Of a stretch of 64,000 bases of DNA, positions 26,551 to 36,051 are shown one piece after another (the first letter of the stretch is position 1; each line of letters opens with the position of its first letter). The stretch covers positions 1-64,000 of the forward strand of contig PEQM01000024.1 of assembly GCA_002786205.1 (NCBI GenBank). The letters run 5' to 3'. The notes beneath the pieces were generated by a model. It saw only the letters and a list, made by a program, of their open reading frames with translations. It was not told the DNA's origin and made no database searches. The stretch is from Legionella sp. GTDB taxonomy: Bacteria; Pseudomonadota; Gammaproteobacteria; Legionellales; Legionellaceae. The position numbers and the translations under genes are program-made.

Positions 26551-29133
26551 TTAAATTGATTTAAACAAGCTTTTTATTTGGTTGACTCTTTCTTCTAAAT
26601 CATCAGGAACCATGCCTCCGCCTTGGGCCATATCATCCCGTCCACCACCTTTACCACATAATTTCTTAACCAGTTCTCCAGCAGCCGGTACTTTTCCAAT
26701 CAGCGCTTTACTGACACCAGCAATCACATTCATTTTTTGTTGTTCTATGGTAAACAATACAATTACAGCGGAGTCTAATTTAGATTTTAATTGATCCAAA
26801 GTGGTACGCATAACCTGATTATCAACTCCATGCATTGGTTGAATCAACAATTGTACGCCATTAATCAATTCTACATTTTGTAATAAATCAGTCCCTGACT
26901 GCTTGGCTTTTTCATTTAAAAGACGGGCTATTTCTTTTTCCTGATTTTTAAAATCCAAAAGCAACTGGCTGAGTTTTTCTTTAACATGAAGCGAAGTCGT
27001 TTTAAGCATGACTGCCATTTCATTTAGCGTGTCTTGCTGCTCCTTAACCCAAGTCAAAGCCGCCTGTCCCGTAATCAATTCTATACGTCGAATACCACTT
27101 GCCACACCATACTCTGTAACAATTTTAAATAAACCAATGTCACCTGTATAACGCGCGTGCGTTCCACCACAAAGCTCTTTTGAAAATTCACCGATACCGA
27201 GAACGCGAACCTGTTCGGAATATTTTTCTCCAAATAAAGCCATTGCGCCGCTTTTTTTTGCGGAGTCTATGTCCATTAGTTCTGTTTGCACTGCTGTATT
27301 TGCACGAATTTGTTCATTAACAAGACGTTCCAGCTGCAAAATTTGCTCATCAGTTAGTGCTTCATGATGTGAAAAATCAAACCGTGCCCGCTCTGCATCA
27401 ACCAATGATCCTTTTTGTTGTACATGCTCGCCAACAATCTGTTTTAATGCCGCATGAATTAAATGCGTAGCGGTATGATTTAGCCGAATTGCTTCACGAC
27501 GAGGAATATCTACCTGTGCATCAACCTGTTGATTGATTAAGCAAACGCCCTCCAATACCTTACCGTAGTGAATAATAGCTTGCCCTGATTTTTGTGTGTC
27601 ATCTACATGAAATAAAAAGCCCGAAGTAGTAATGATTCCCTTATCACCTACCTGACCACCACTTTCTGCATAAAATGGACTTTTGTCTAAAATCAAAGCG
27701 CCAGACATGCCTTCACATAATTGGTTTACTGGCGCACCATCTTGCAATAAGGCGATCACTGTGGCTTTTATTTCATCTTTTTCATAACCATGAAATTCTG
27801 AAACCTGATCTATTTGTATGGGCGCATGATAATCAGCAGTGAATTGACTTGCAGCTTGAGATTGCTCTCTTTGCTGTTTCATACAGCGCTCAAATCCAGC
27901 TTTATCTACTTGCAAGCCTTGCTCTCGTGCAATATCAGCCGTTAAATCAACAGGAAAACCATAGGTATCGTATAATTTAAAGGCAAAATCACCGGGGATT
28001 TCATTATTTTGTACTAGATGAATTTGTTCTTGCAAAAGTTTAAGCCCTTGTTCCAAGGTGCGTGCAAACTGATTTTCTTCTTGTTCTAATACACGTTCTA
28101 TTTGAGTTTTTGATGAGATTAACTCAGGATAAGCATCGCCCATCACATCAATAAGAGGCTGAACCAATTGCGAGAAAAACGGAGTAGGTAAAGACAATTT
28201 ATTACCATGGCGTATTGCACGTCTAATGATACGTCTTAATACATAGCCTCGACCTTCATTTCCAGGTACAACGCCATCAGCAATCAGAAACGAACAGGAA
28301 CGGATGTGATCGGCAATTACTTTTAATGAATTGTGTTCAGGATTAATATGATGTCCCAAGCGTACAATCGATTGAATCAAGTGCTGGAAACTATCAATTT
28401 CATAATTACTATGCACACCTTGAATCACAGCGGCCAAGCGCTCTAATCCCATTCCTGTATCTACAGAAGGTTTAGGTAATGGATGCAGCACGCCCTGTTT
28501 GTCTCGATTAAACTGCATGAACACCAGGTTCCATATTTCTATATAGCGATCGCCGTCTTCTTCGGGGCTACCTGGAGGTCCTCCTGCTATCTCTGGGCCA
28601 TGGTCATAAAAAATTTCTGTACAAGGGCCACAAGGTCCAGTATCTCCCATAGACCAAAAATTATCTTTTTCTCCGCAGCGAGAAAAACGTTGTGCTGAAA
28701 TCCCTATTTCTTTCAACCAGATGTCTTCGGCTTCTTGATCTTCTTTATAAACAGTGACCCATAACCGCTCTTTAGGCAATCCTAATACTTGAGTTAAAAA
28801 ATTCCAAGCCAAACGAATAGCATCTTGCTTAAAATAATCACCAAAACTAAAGTTACCTAGCATTTCAAAAAAAGTATGATGTCGAGCAGTATAACCCACA
28901 TTTTCCAAATCATTATGTTTTCCACCTGCTCTAACACAACGCTGTGCACTGACAGCGCGTTGATAAGGTCGTGATTCAAGACCTAAAAATACGTCTTTAA
29001 ATTGCACCATGCCGGCATTGGTAAACAATAGCGTGGGATCATTACTGGGCACCAGGGAGCTTGTTGCCACCACATGGTGACCTTGCTGGATAAAATAATT
29101 TAAAAAGGCTTGCCTAATTTCAGAACTTTTCAT
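26551..29133 (-). CDS. alaS: Alanyl-tRNA synthetase
   Basis: Charges tRNA-Ala and edits mischarged Ser/Gly. The aminoacylation core begins FLNYFIQQGHHVVATSSLVPSNDPTLLFTNAGM. The editing-domain motifs HTATHLIHAAL and CGGTHARYTGDIG are present. A C-terminal C-Ala domain ends in the Gly-rich GKGGGRDDMAQGGG. Length is 860 aa (876 in E. coli). It lies downstream of recX, as in many gammaproteobacteria. Confidence 0.97.
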   Translation of the reverse strand: MKSSEIRQAFLNYFIQQGHHVVATSSLVPSNDPTLLFTNAGMVQFKDVFLGLESRPYQRAVSAQRCVRAGGKHNDLENVGYTARHHTFFEMLGNFSFGDYFKQDAIRLAWNFLTQVLGLPKERLWVTVYKEDQEAEDIWLKEIGISAQRFSRCGEKDNFWSMGDTGPCGPCTEIFYDHGPEIAGGPPGSPEEDGDRYIEIWNLVFMQFNRDKQGVLHPLPKPSVDTGMGLERLAAVIQGVHSNYEIDSFQHLIQSIVRLGHHINPEHNSLKVIADHIRSCSFLIADGVVPGNEGRGYVLRRIIRRAIRHGNKLSLPTPFFSQLVQPLIDVMGDAYPELISSKTQIERVLEQEENQFARTLEQGLKLLQEQIHLVQNNEIPGDFAFKLYDTYGFPVDLTADIAREQGLQVDKAGFERCMKQQREQSQAASQFTADYHAPIQIDQVSEFHGYEKDEIKATVIALLQDGAPVNQLCEGMSGALILDKSPFYAESGGQVGDKGIITTSGFLFHVDDTQKSGQAIIHYGKVLEGVCLINQQVDAQVDIPRREAIRLNHTATHLIHAALKQIVGEHVQQKGSLVDAERARFDFSHHEALTDEQILQLERLVNEQIRANTAVQTELMDIDSAKKSGAMALFGEKYSEQVRVLGIGEFSKELCGGTHARYTGDIGLFKIVTEYGVASGIRRIELITGQAALTWVKEQQDTLNEMAVMLKTTSLHVKEKLSQLLLDFKNQEKEIARLLNEKAKQSGTDLLQNVELINGVQLLIQPMHGVDNQVMRTTLDQLKSKLDSAVIVLFTIEQQKMNVIAGVSKALIGKVPAAGELVKKLCGKGGGRDDMAQGGGMVPDDLEERVNQIKSLFKSI

Positions 29134-29239
29134 TCTACTACATACCTGTTAATAATTAATGGGTTTACTTTTTTTGAAAAAAACACACTGCTGCGCTAAT
29201 ATTTTGTATACTTGTTTTCAAAAACAGCCAAAATTGAGG

Positions 29240-29674
29240 TTACTGATTTTTTATTACCTTGATTATAATGTCTCTGTCAAAACCACGATAAAGTAAAAAC
29301 TGTTGTTGTTTTTGAACTTCTATAAAAGAAGAAGGTTTTTTACCTTTGTATTTTTTTTGCCATACATTGAAAGCGTATGAGTACCAGTTTTCCTGTTCTT
29401 TTCCGAGCTCTTTCTCAATCAAACTGGCCTCAACTCCTTTTTGTTTTAATTCATGCAAAATCTTTAGTGGTCCATATCCTTGCGCAATTCTTGACCGCAT
29501 ATAAGAAGCTGTGAATCGAGAGTCACATTGGTAATTGAGATGTTGACAATAGACCAACGCTGCCTCTATTTCCTCCTGAAGAAATCCTTTTTGTTTTAAC
29601 TTTTCTTTTAATTCTTTAGTACTGTGCTCTCGCCTGGTTAACAAGCGAAGAGCACACTCTTGAGCTTTAGTCAT
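29240..29674 (-). CDS. recX: RecA regulator RecX
   Basis: Small helical protein that modulates RecA filaments. Family features are [18 protein letters not shown]...G and [24 protein letters not shown], forming three-helix RecX repeats. Length is 144 aa (166 in E. coli). It overlaps the end of recA by 8 bases. Confidence 0.92.
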   Translation of the reverse strand: MTKAQECALRLLTRREHSTKELKEKLKQKGFLQEEIEAALVYCQHLNYQCDSRFTASYMRSRIAQGYGPLKILHELKQKGVEASLIEKELGKEQENWYSYAFNVWQKKYKGKKPSSFIEVQKQQQFLLYRGFDRDIIIKVIKNQ

Positions 29675-30710
29675 CTATAGTATCAAACGCCTCTTCCTGA
29701 GCAACGGCAAGTACATCTGTGTTTTTTAACATTTCTGCACGTATTTGCCGTTCCAAATCTTGCGCTATAGCAGGATTTTCTTTGAGATACATGCGAACAT
29801 TGTCTTTGCCTTGACCTATTTTTTCTTGCTTGTAACTATACCAGGCACCAGCTTTTTCAATTAAATTTAACTGTACAGCAAGATTAATGATTTCACTTTC
29901 ACGAGAGATACCTTCATTATAGAAAATATCAAATTCAGTCATTTTGAAAGGTGGCGCTACTTTGTTTTTTACAACCTTCACTCGTGTTTCACTGCCCAGT
30001 ATCTCTTCACCCTTTTTGATAGAACCAATACGACGAATATCAAGGCGAACAGAAGCATAAAATTTTAGCGCATTACCGCCCGTTGTGGTTTCTGGACTGC
30101 CAAACATCACGCCAATTTTCATCCGAATCTGGTTAATAAAAATTACCAAGGTATTAGAGCGTTTGATATTGGCTGTTAATTTGCGCAATGCTTGCGACAT
30201 CAATCGTGCTTGCAAACCAACATGAGAATCCCCCATCTCCCCTTCAATTTCAGCCTTGGGCGTTAAAGCAGCTACCGAGTCAATAATAATCACATCCACC
30301 GCAGCAGATCTGACCAACATATCAGTAATTTCTAAAGCCTGCTCACCCGTATCAGGTTGAGAAACTAACAGCTGATCAACATTAACTCCCAATTTTTGGG
30401 CATAGCTGGGATCTAATGCATGCTCTGCGTCAATAAATGCAGCTGTACCACCTTTTTTCTGGCACTCTGCAATCACTTGTAAAGTTAAAGTCGTTTTACC
30501 AGAGGATTCTGGGCCATATATTTCAACAATACGCCCTTTAGGTAAGCCACCTATACCCAAAGCAATATCTAATCCCAATGAGCCTGTAGAAATCGCTTCT
30601 ATATCACGAGAGACAGTACTGTCTCCCATTCTCATAACAGAGCCTTTACCAAACTGACGTTCAATTTGCGATAATGCCGCTGAGAGTGCTTTTTGTTTAT
30701 TGTCTTCCAT
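29667..30710 (-). CDS. recA: Recombinase RecA
   Basis: Central strand-exchange recombinase. Walker A (GPESSGKTT), Walker B ([12 protein letters not shown]) and the L2/allosteric segment [28 protein letters not shown] are intact; there is no intein. Length is 347 aa. The upstream 96 bases contain no CTGT-N8-ACAG LexA-type operator. Order is pncC-recA-recX-alaS. Confidence 0.98.
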   Translation of the reverse strand: MEDNKQKALSAALSQIERQFGKGSVMRMGDSTVSRDIEAISTGSLGLDIALGIGGLPKGRIVEIYGPESSGKTTLTLQVIAECQKKGGTAAFIDAEHALDPSYAQKLGVNVDQLLVSQPDTGEQALEITDMLVRSAAVDVIIIDSVAALTPKAEIEGEMGDSHVGLQARLMSQALRKLTANIKRSNTLVIFINQIRMKIGVMFGSPETTTGGNALKFYASVRLDIRRIGSIKKGEEILGSETRVKVVKNKVAPPFKMTEFDIFYNEGISRESEIINLAVQLNLIEKAGAWYSYKQEKIGQGKDNVRMYLKENPAIAQDLERQIRAEMLKNTDVLAVAQEEAFDTIDD

Positions 30711-30806
30711 TATGATTCCAGAGTAGATGCAAAAACAAAATTATCACACAGATAAGATAAAGCAGCAAACAGATTATTCCAGTTCATCGACAGGGTAAAA
30801 CAAATC

Positions 30807-31295
30807 TTAATTTAGGTCTTTTATTAAAGCCGCTACACCTTTCAGAGCCTCTTCACAGACGGACTTACGAATCTCTTCGCGTGTTCCTGAAAATTGTTTT
30901 TTTAGTGTGAATGGCGGTTCATTACGCATAACCCATGAGAGATAAACGGTTCCAACCGGTTTTTCAATACTACCGCCAGTAGGCCCTGCAATTCCAGTAA
31001 CTGCCAGCGCCAAATCTCCTGTACTGTTTTGCAAAGCGCCTAATGCCATTGCAGAAGCAACTTCTTCACTCACTGCGCCAAAACGCTCAAGCAGCGCTTG
31101 TGGAACACCCAACATTTGATGTTTTGATAAATTGCTGTAAGTAACGAAGCCTCGCTCAAACCATAGAGAACTGCCTGGAATCTCTGTAATTACCGATGCA
31201 ATAAGCCCTCCTGTGCAGGATTCGGCGGTAACGAGTTGCCACTTTAAACGGATTAACCGAGAGGCGATATTTTGAATTATAAAGGGAGCGTTCAT
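30807..31295 (-). CDS. pncC: Nicotinamide-nucleotide amidase PncC (CinA C-terminal domain)
   Basis: Deamidates NMN to NaMN in pyridine-nucleotide recycling. This is a stand-alone CinA C-terminal domain: LVTAESCTGGLIASVIT, YSNLSKHQMLGV, GAVSEEVASAMA and LAVTGIAGPTGGS are all present. Length is 162 aa. A perfect hairpin lies immediately upstream, so it probably has its own promoter or depends on read-through. It precedes recA, a common arrangement. Confidence 0.9.
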   Translation of the reverse strand: MNAPFIIQNIASRLIRLKWQLVTAESCTGGLIASVITEIPGSSLWFERGFVTYSNLSKHQMLGVPQALLERFGAVSEEVASAMALGALQNSTGDLALAVTGIAGPTGGSIEKPVGTVYLSWVMRNEPPFTLKKQFSGTREEIRKSVCEEALKGVAALIKDLN

Positions 31296-31305
31296 AATAA
31301 TTAAT

Positions 31306-31339
31306 ACAAAGAGAGAACTTTAAAAAATTCTCTCTTTGT
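31306..31339 (-). terminator. Strong hairpin after small lipoprotein gene
   Basis: Perfect 12-bp stem (ACAAAGAGAGAA/TTCTCTCTTTGT) with a 10-base A/T loop, between the stop of the small lipoprotein gene and the start of pncC. The stretch after it on the minus strand is AT-rich but has no clean T-run. Confidence 0.65.
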
Positions 31340-31347
31340 CAGATCTA

Positions 31348-31578
31348 TTAGCTGTTTGGCTCAGATGCTGGTTGCTCTTCAGCAGCAGGAGCTGTAGTAG
31401 TTTCTGTGTGCGTAGCGCTATCATCTGCTTTTGTAGTATCAGCAGGCTTTGCAGCATCAGTAGGAACTGTGTTAGTAGCAGGTGTGGTTGTAGTTTCTAC
31501 CGGTTTTGAATCTTCTCCACAACCAGTTAATACAAGTGCAATCAAACTTGCAGCAGCAGCCATAACTAAACGTCTCAT
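31348..31578 (-). CDS. Small Thr/Ala-rich lipoprotein
   Basis: 76 aa. A signal peptide ends in lipobox LTGC (Cys 20). The rest is low-complexity, rich in Thr, Ala, Pro, Asp and Glu (for example VETTTTPATNTVPTDAAKPA), and probably unstructured. AAGGGAG precedes the ATG. It is a single-gene unit, divergent from mutS and ending in a strong hairpin. A function cannot be assigned; it could be an abundant surface or periplasmic linker lipoprotein. Confidence 0.7.
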   Translation of the reverse strand: MRRLVMAAAASLIALVLTGCGEDSKPVETTTTPATNTVPTDAAKPADTTKADDSATHTETTTAPAAEEQPASEPNS

Positions 31579-31811
31579 AATAATCTCCCTTGATTAATTT
31601 TTTATTTAAATCAATTTAATTCTAGCAAATAATTACATGAAGTGAAGGATTTATCTAATGTCTTTGAAAATAAAATAGATTATTGTTTTATTTATTCTTT
31701 TTTATGTTTCCAATAAAACCAGACTGTCCTTTTATGCCTCTTCTCATACTACTGACTTCGGAGTATGATTTTGATAAACTGCCTCATCTCTTTTTTGTTC
31801 TGTAAGTTTTT

Positions 31812-34358
31812 ATGACCAGCCATACCCCGATGATGCAACAGTATCTACGTATTAAAGCCGATTATCCTGATATGCTTTTGTTGTATCGTATGGGTGATTT
31901 CTACGAACTGTTTTTTGATGATGCCAAACGTGCATCTCAATTACTTGATTTAACCCTGACGCATCGTGGTCAATCTGCCGATAAACCGATTCCCATGGCT
32001 GGTGTTCCTTATCATGCAGTAGAAAATTACCTTGCTCGCTTGTTAAAAAAAGGCGAATCAGTTGCCATTTGCGAGCAAGTAGGCGACCCCGCTACCAGTA
32101 AAGGCCCTGTAGAACGACAGGTAACCCGAATTATCACACCAGGTACAGTGACTGATGAAGCTTTACTGGATGCTAAAAAAGACGCTTTATTGCTTTCCAT
32201 ACATCAACAGAAAAAACAGGTCGGTCTTGCCTGGGTTAATTTGAGTGGTGGTCAATTTCATATCTTGGAGCTACAAGATATGGCACAATTAAATGCAGAG
32301 CTTACTCGATTAAATCCTGCTGAATTATTAATTCAAGAAGCATCTCCGCTTTACGACTTGTGCTCAGAATTTCCAGTAAAAACACGTCCGGGCTGGGAAT
32401 TTAACTTTGAACAAGCACAAAAACTGGTGAAGGAACAATTTGCTGTTTCGGATTTGACTGCTTTTGGTCATCAGCAGCACCCTGTTGCATTAACTGCCGC
32501 AGGCGCTTTACTTTCTTATCTCAAAACAACGCAAAAACAGGCTCTGCCTCACTTAAATACCATTACACTAGAACAAACTGAAGATTATCTGCAATTGGAT
32601 GCAGCAACTCAAAAGCATCTGGAGTTATTTGAAAATGCTCAAGGAAGCGTGCATAACTCATTGACCTCCATCCTGGACAATACGGCTTCCTCTATGGGAA
32701 GTCGATTACTGAAGCGTTGGTTAAGTCGCCCTTTAACTCAACAATCGGTTATTGCAGAGCGGCAAGAGGCCGTTCAGGAATTACTCTCCTTACAGCAATC
32801 TGCTGCAATATATGATGTACTTCGTCAGATTTATGATATAGAACGTATTGTTTCTCGTATTGCTCTTCATTCAGCAAGACCTCGCGATCTGACTTCCTTG
32901 CGCTCCACGCTGGGACTGCTACCTGACATTCAAGAGCTCATCCATAATAATCAATCCGCGCTGATCACCCGCTTAAAAAGTCCAATAAGTCCTCTACCCG
33001 AATTGCATCATTTACTACAAACCGCTATCGTTGAAAACCCACCGATGATCATTCGTGATGGTGGTGTTATTGCTTTAGGTTTCGATGCTGAGTTAGATGA
33101 GCTACGCCATCTAAGCACGCACGCCCAGGAAAAATTACTGCAACTAGAGCAAGAAGAAAAACAACGAACGGGATTGTCTTCATTAAAATTTGGTTACAAT
33201 AACGTACAGGGTTTTTATATCGAATTATCTAAAGGGCAAGCAGAACAGGCTCCTCTAAATTACCAAAGAAAACAGACACTAAAAAATGTAGAGCGTTATA
33301 TTACCCCCGAATTAAAATCTTTTGAAGAAAAAGTACTTTCTGCTCAGGCCAAAGCCCTAGCCAGAGAAAAATGGTTATATGATCATCTGCTGGAAGAACT
33401 GCAACAATCTATCAATACATTATCAAATATGGCTCAAGCATTAGCGACGCTTGATGTATTAGCCAATTTTGCTGAGCGCGCCCTCACATTACAATGGCAT
33501 AAGCCTACATTAACCGAACAATCCATCTTACAAATAGAAAGTGGACGTCATCCCGTTATTGAGCAATTGGTTAAAGAACGATTCATTGCTAATTCAGTTA
33601 ATTTAACCCCGAAGCAAAATATGCTTTTGATTACAGGCCCGAATATGGGTGGTAAATCAACTTACATGCGTCAAACAGCTTTAATTGTTCTGCTGGCTCA
33701 TATTGGTAGTTTTGTGCCGGCTCAAAAAGCAATGATAGGGCCGATTGATAAAATTTTTACTCGCATTGGTGCTAGTGATGATTTAACTTCCGGACGCTCT
33801 ACTTTTATGGTGGAAATGACTGAAACAGCACATATTCTAAGGCATGCAACGCCTGACAGTTTGATTTTAATTGATGAAATAGGCCGAGGCACTAGCACCT
33901 ATGATGGAATGGCTTTAGCTTATGGCTGCTGCTCTCATTTAGCACAGACAATCAAAGCCTATACTTTATTTTCCACCCATTACTTTGAATTAACTCAGCT
34001 GCCTGAAAAATGGCCCTGCATTCGTAATGTCCATTTGCAAGCCTCTGTCGATACAGGTCGCATTGCTTTTTTATACAAGGTAGAAGATGGCCCTGCCAAT
34101 CGAAGCTATGGCCTTGAAGTAGCACAACTTGCCGGCATTCCTCAAGAAGCACTGAATCTTGCTCATCATTATTTAAAGCAATTAAACACAACAAAAGACA
34201 AATCCAGTGAGGTATTTGAAATAGAGAAACCACTTGCATTAACAAGCCCAGTCGAGTCATTATTGGCAAGCATTGATCCAGATAAGTTAAGTGCTCGTGA
34301 TGCACTAAATTTGATTTATCAATTAAAGGAACTGATGACGCCGTGCCTGACCTCATAA
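31812..34358 (+). CDS. mutS: DNA mismatch repair protein MutS
   Basis: Recognises mismatches and starts repair. The mismatch-binding Phe-X-Glu is in [12 protein letters not shown]. The ATPase has Walker [14 protein letters not shown] and Walker [17 protein letters not shown]. The C-terminal region ends with a dimerisation helix pair. Length is 848 aa (853 in E. coli). MutH is encoded at 57.5-58.1 kb in this window; MutL is not seen. Confidence 0.97.
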   Translation: MTSHTPMMQQYLRIKADYPDMLLLYRMGDFYELFFDDAKRASQLLDLTLTHRGQSADKPIPMAGVPYHAVENYLARLLKKGESVAICEQVGDPATSKGPVERQVTRIITPGTVTDEALLDAKKDALLLSIHQQKKQVGLAWVNLSGGQFHILELQDMAQLNAELTRLNPAELLIQEASPLYDLCSEFPVKTRPGWEFNFEQAQKLVKEQFAVSDLTAFGHQQHPVALTAAGALLSYLKTTQKQALPHLNTITLEQTEDYLQLDAATQKHLELFENAQGSVHNSLTSILDNTASSMGSRLLKRWLSRPLTQQSVIAERQEAVQELLSLQQSAAIYDVLRQIYDIERIVSRIALHSARPRDLTSLRSTLGLLPDIQELIHNNQSALITRLKSPISPLPELHHLLQTAIVENPPMIIRDGGVIALGFDAELDELRHLSTHAQEKLLQLEQEEKQRTGLSSLKFGYNNVQGFYIELSKGQAEQAPLNYQRKQTLKNVERYITPELKSFEEKVLSAQAKALAREKWLYDHLLEELQQSINTLSNMAQALATLDVLANFAERALTLQWHKPTLTEQSILQIESGRHPVIEQLVKERFIANSVNLTPKQNMLLITGPNMGGKSTYMRQTALIVLLAHIGSFVPAQKAMIGPIDKIFTRIGASDDLTSGRSTFMVEMTETAHILRHATPDSLILIDEIGRGTSTYDGMALAYGCCSHLAQTIKAYTLFSTHYFELTQLPEKWPCIRNVHLQASVDTGRIAFLYKVEDGPANRSYGLEVAQLAGIPQEALNLAHHYLKQLNTTKDKSSEVFEIEKPLALTSPVESLLASIDPDKLSARDALNLIYQLKELMTPCLTS

Positions 34359-34374
34359 GCTTTGGTTCATTCCA

Positions 34375-36051
34375 ATGAAGTTATTTATCTGTTTTATTCT
34401 ATTGCTCAGCGCCTCTTTTCAGGTATTAGCACGCACATCCTATGTGATCACTGGCATCACAGGAGCGCCGCTGGTTAATATAGAAAAACGGTTGGAAGAG
34501 GCAGAACAAGACAAGCCGTTTAAAGAGATGTCTGAGAGCGAACTTCAAGAACAGGTTCTTTATGCACTAGAACCCTATGGCTATCTGAAAGCAAAGGTTA
34601 GCGTCATTAAAAAAAATAGCAGTGCACAAATTGATATCCAGCCGGGGCCGATCACTCATATAACCTCTATCAACATTGAATTAACTGGTGAAGGCGCAAA
34701 GCGAATTGAACTTAAAAAAACCATACAAAACTTGCCTATTAAAGTAGGTGATCCTTTACTCATCAAAAACTACAATCATGCAAAAAAAGACATTACCAAC
34801 ACGGCTGAGCAGTTGGGTTATTTACATGGAACCTTTAGCAAGGCTGAATTATTATTAAAAGAAAATAACACTGCAGAAATCACATGGATTTTTAATACAG
34901 GCCCTCTTTTTTATTTTGGACAGGTGCAATTTAATCCCACTAATATTAGCCCGGAACTATTACATCGCTACACCCCTTTTCATTATCGGCAAGTCTATTC
35001 TACTGATTTAGTCCTTAAATTAAATAATGATTTATCCAGCAGCGGTTATTTCAACTCTGTTTTGGTCAAGCCTCAAATACATGATGACCATACTCTGGTG
35101 CCCATTGAGGTTCAGTTGCAACCAGTTCCTAAATATTCATACAGTTTGGGGGCAGGATATGGAACAGATACAGGAATAAGAGGCAGAGCGGGACTGTATG
35201 TGATACCGGTCAATAAATTAGGACATAAATTTAATACCATCGCACAAGGCTCCTTCAATCAAAATGCCCTACAAGCTCAGTACTTGATTCCTGGCAACAA
35301 TCCGGTGACCGATCAATACAATATCACGGGCAATTTTTCCAACCTAAATTATGCAACAGGATATAGTAATGCCTTTTTGCTTTCAGCAGGTCAACAGCAC
35401 AACAAAAATTCTTTCAAGCGTACACTGTCTCTAAATGCACTGTATGAACGGTTTAATTACAGTGAACAACCAGCAAATAATGAATTTGTTCTCTATCCTA
35501 AAGCCAACATTACCTTAAACAAAACAAGCAATCCTTTATTTTCTCCTACCGGATATAATATTGCCTTTAATGGATTGGGCTCCAGTACTGCTTTGTTATC
35601 CAATAAATCTTTTGTTCAAGGGGGTATTGATGCGAAAGGCGCCTATCAGATAGAACCCATAAAATTAAGAATTTATGGTCAAGCCATCTTTGGGATTACC
35701 GCTATTAATGACATTAACCAATTACCTCTTACTCTAGCTCAATTATTAGGAGGAACAGACAATCTCAGAGCCTTCAGTTACAATGCCATAGGCCCTGGAA
35801 AAATACTGCAATATCAAGGTATAGAGTTGCAAAAGGAAATCATTAAAAAATGGTATGCAATTGCATTTTATGATACAGGCGATGTCTATGATCCCACACC
35901 TAAAAACAGGCTCTATGATACAGGCATTGCCGTCATGTGGGTTTCTCCTGTTGGACCTATTAAATTGGGTCTGGCTCAGGAAATTAATAGCATTTTCCAC
36001 CGAGTAGGAACAAATCCGCGGCTGATTATTAATATGGGACCCGATTTATGA
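34375..36051 (+). CDS. tamA: Translocation and assembly module outer-membrane protein TamA
   Basis: Omp85-family barrel that with TamB supports insertion of outer-membrane proteins and lipid transport. A signal peptide (LFICFILLLSASFQVLA) is followed by N-terminal POTRA domains (to about 245). A 16-strand-type barrel comes next, with the family LGGTDNLRAFSYNAIGPG loop and IELQKEIIKKWYAIAFYDTGDVYD strands. Length is 558 aa (577 in E. coli). It overlaps tamB by four bases. Confidence 0.92.
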   Translation: MKLFICFILLLSASFQVLARTSYVITGITGAPLVNIEKRLEEAEQDKPFKEMSESELQEQVLYALEPYGYLKAKVSVIKKNSSAQIDIQPGPITHITSINIELTGEGAKRIELKKTIQNLPIKVGDPLLIKNYNHAKKDITNTAEQLGYLHGTFSKAELLLKENNTAEITWIFNTGPLFYFGQVQFNPTNISPELLHRYTPFHYRQVYSTDLVLKLNNDLSSSGYFNSVLVKPQIHDDHTLVPIEVQLQPVPKYSYSLGAGYGTDTGIRGRAGLYVIPVNKLGHKFNTIAQGSFNQNALQAQYLIPGNNPVTDQYNITGNFSNLNYATGYSNAFLLSAGQQHNKNSFKRTLSLNALYERFNYSEQPANNEFVLYPKANITLNKTSNPLFSPTGYNIAFNGLGSSTALLSNKSFVQGGIDAKGAYQIEPIKLRIYGQAIFGITAINDINQLPLTLAQLLGGTDNLRAFSYNAIGPGKILQYQGIELQKEIIKKWYAIAFYDTGDVYDPTPKNRLYDTGIAVMWVSPVGPIKLGLAQEINSIFHRVGTNPRLIINMGPDL

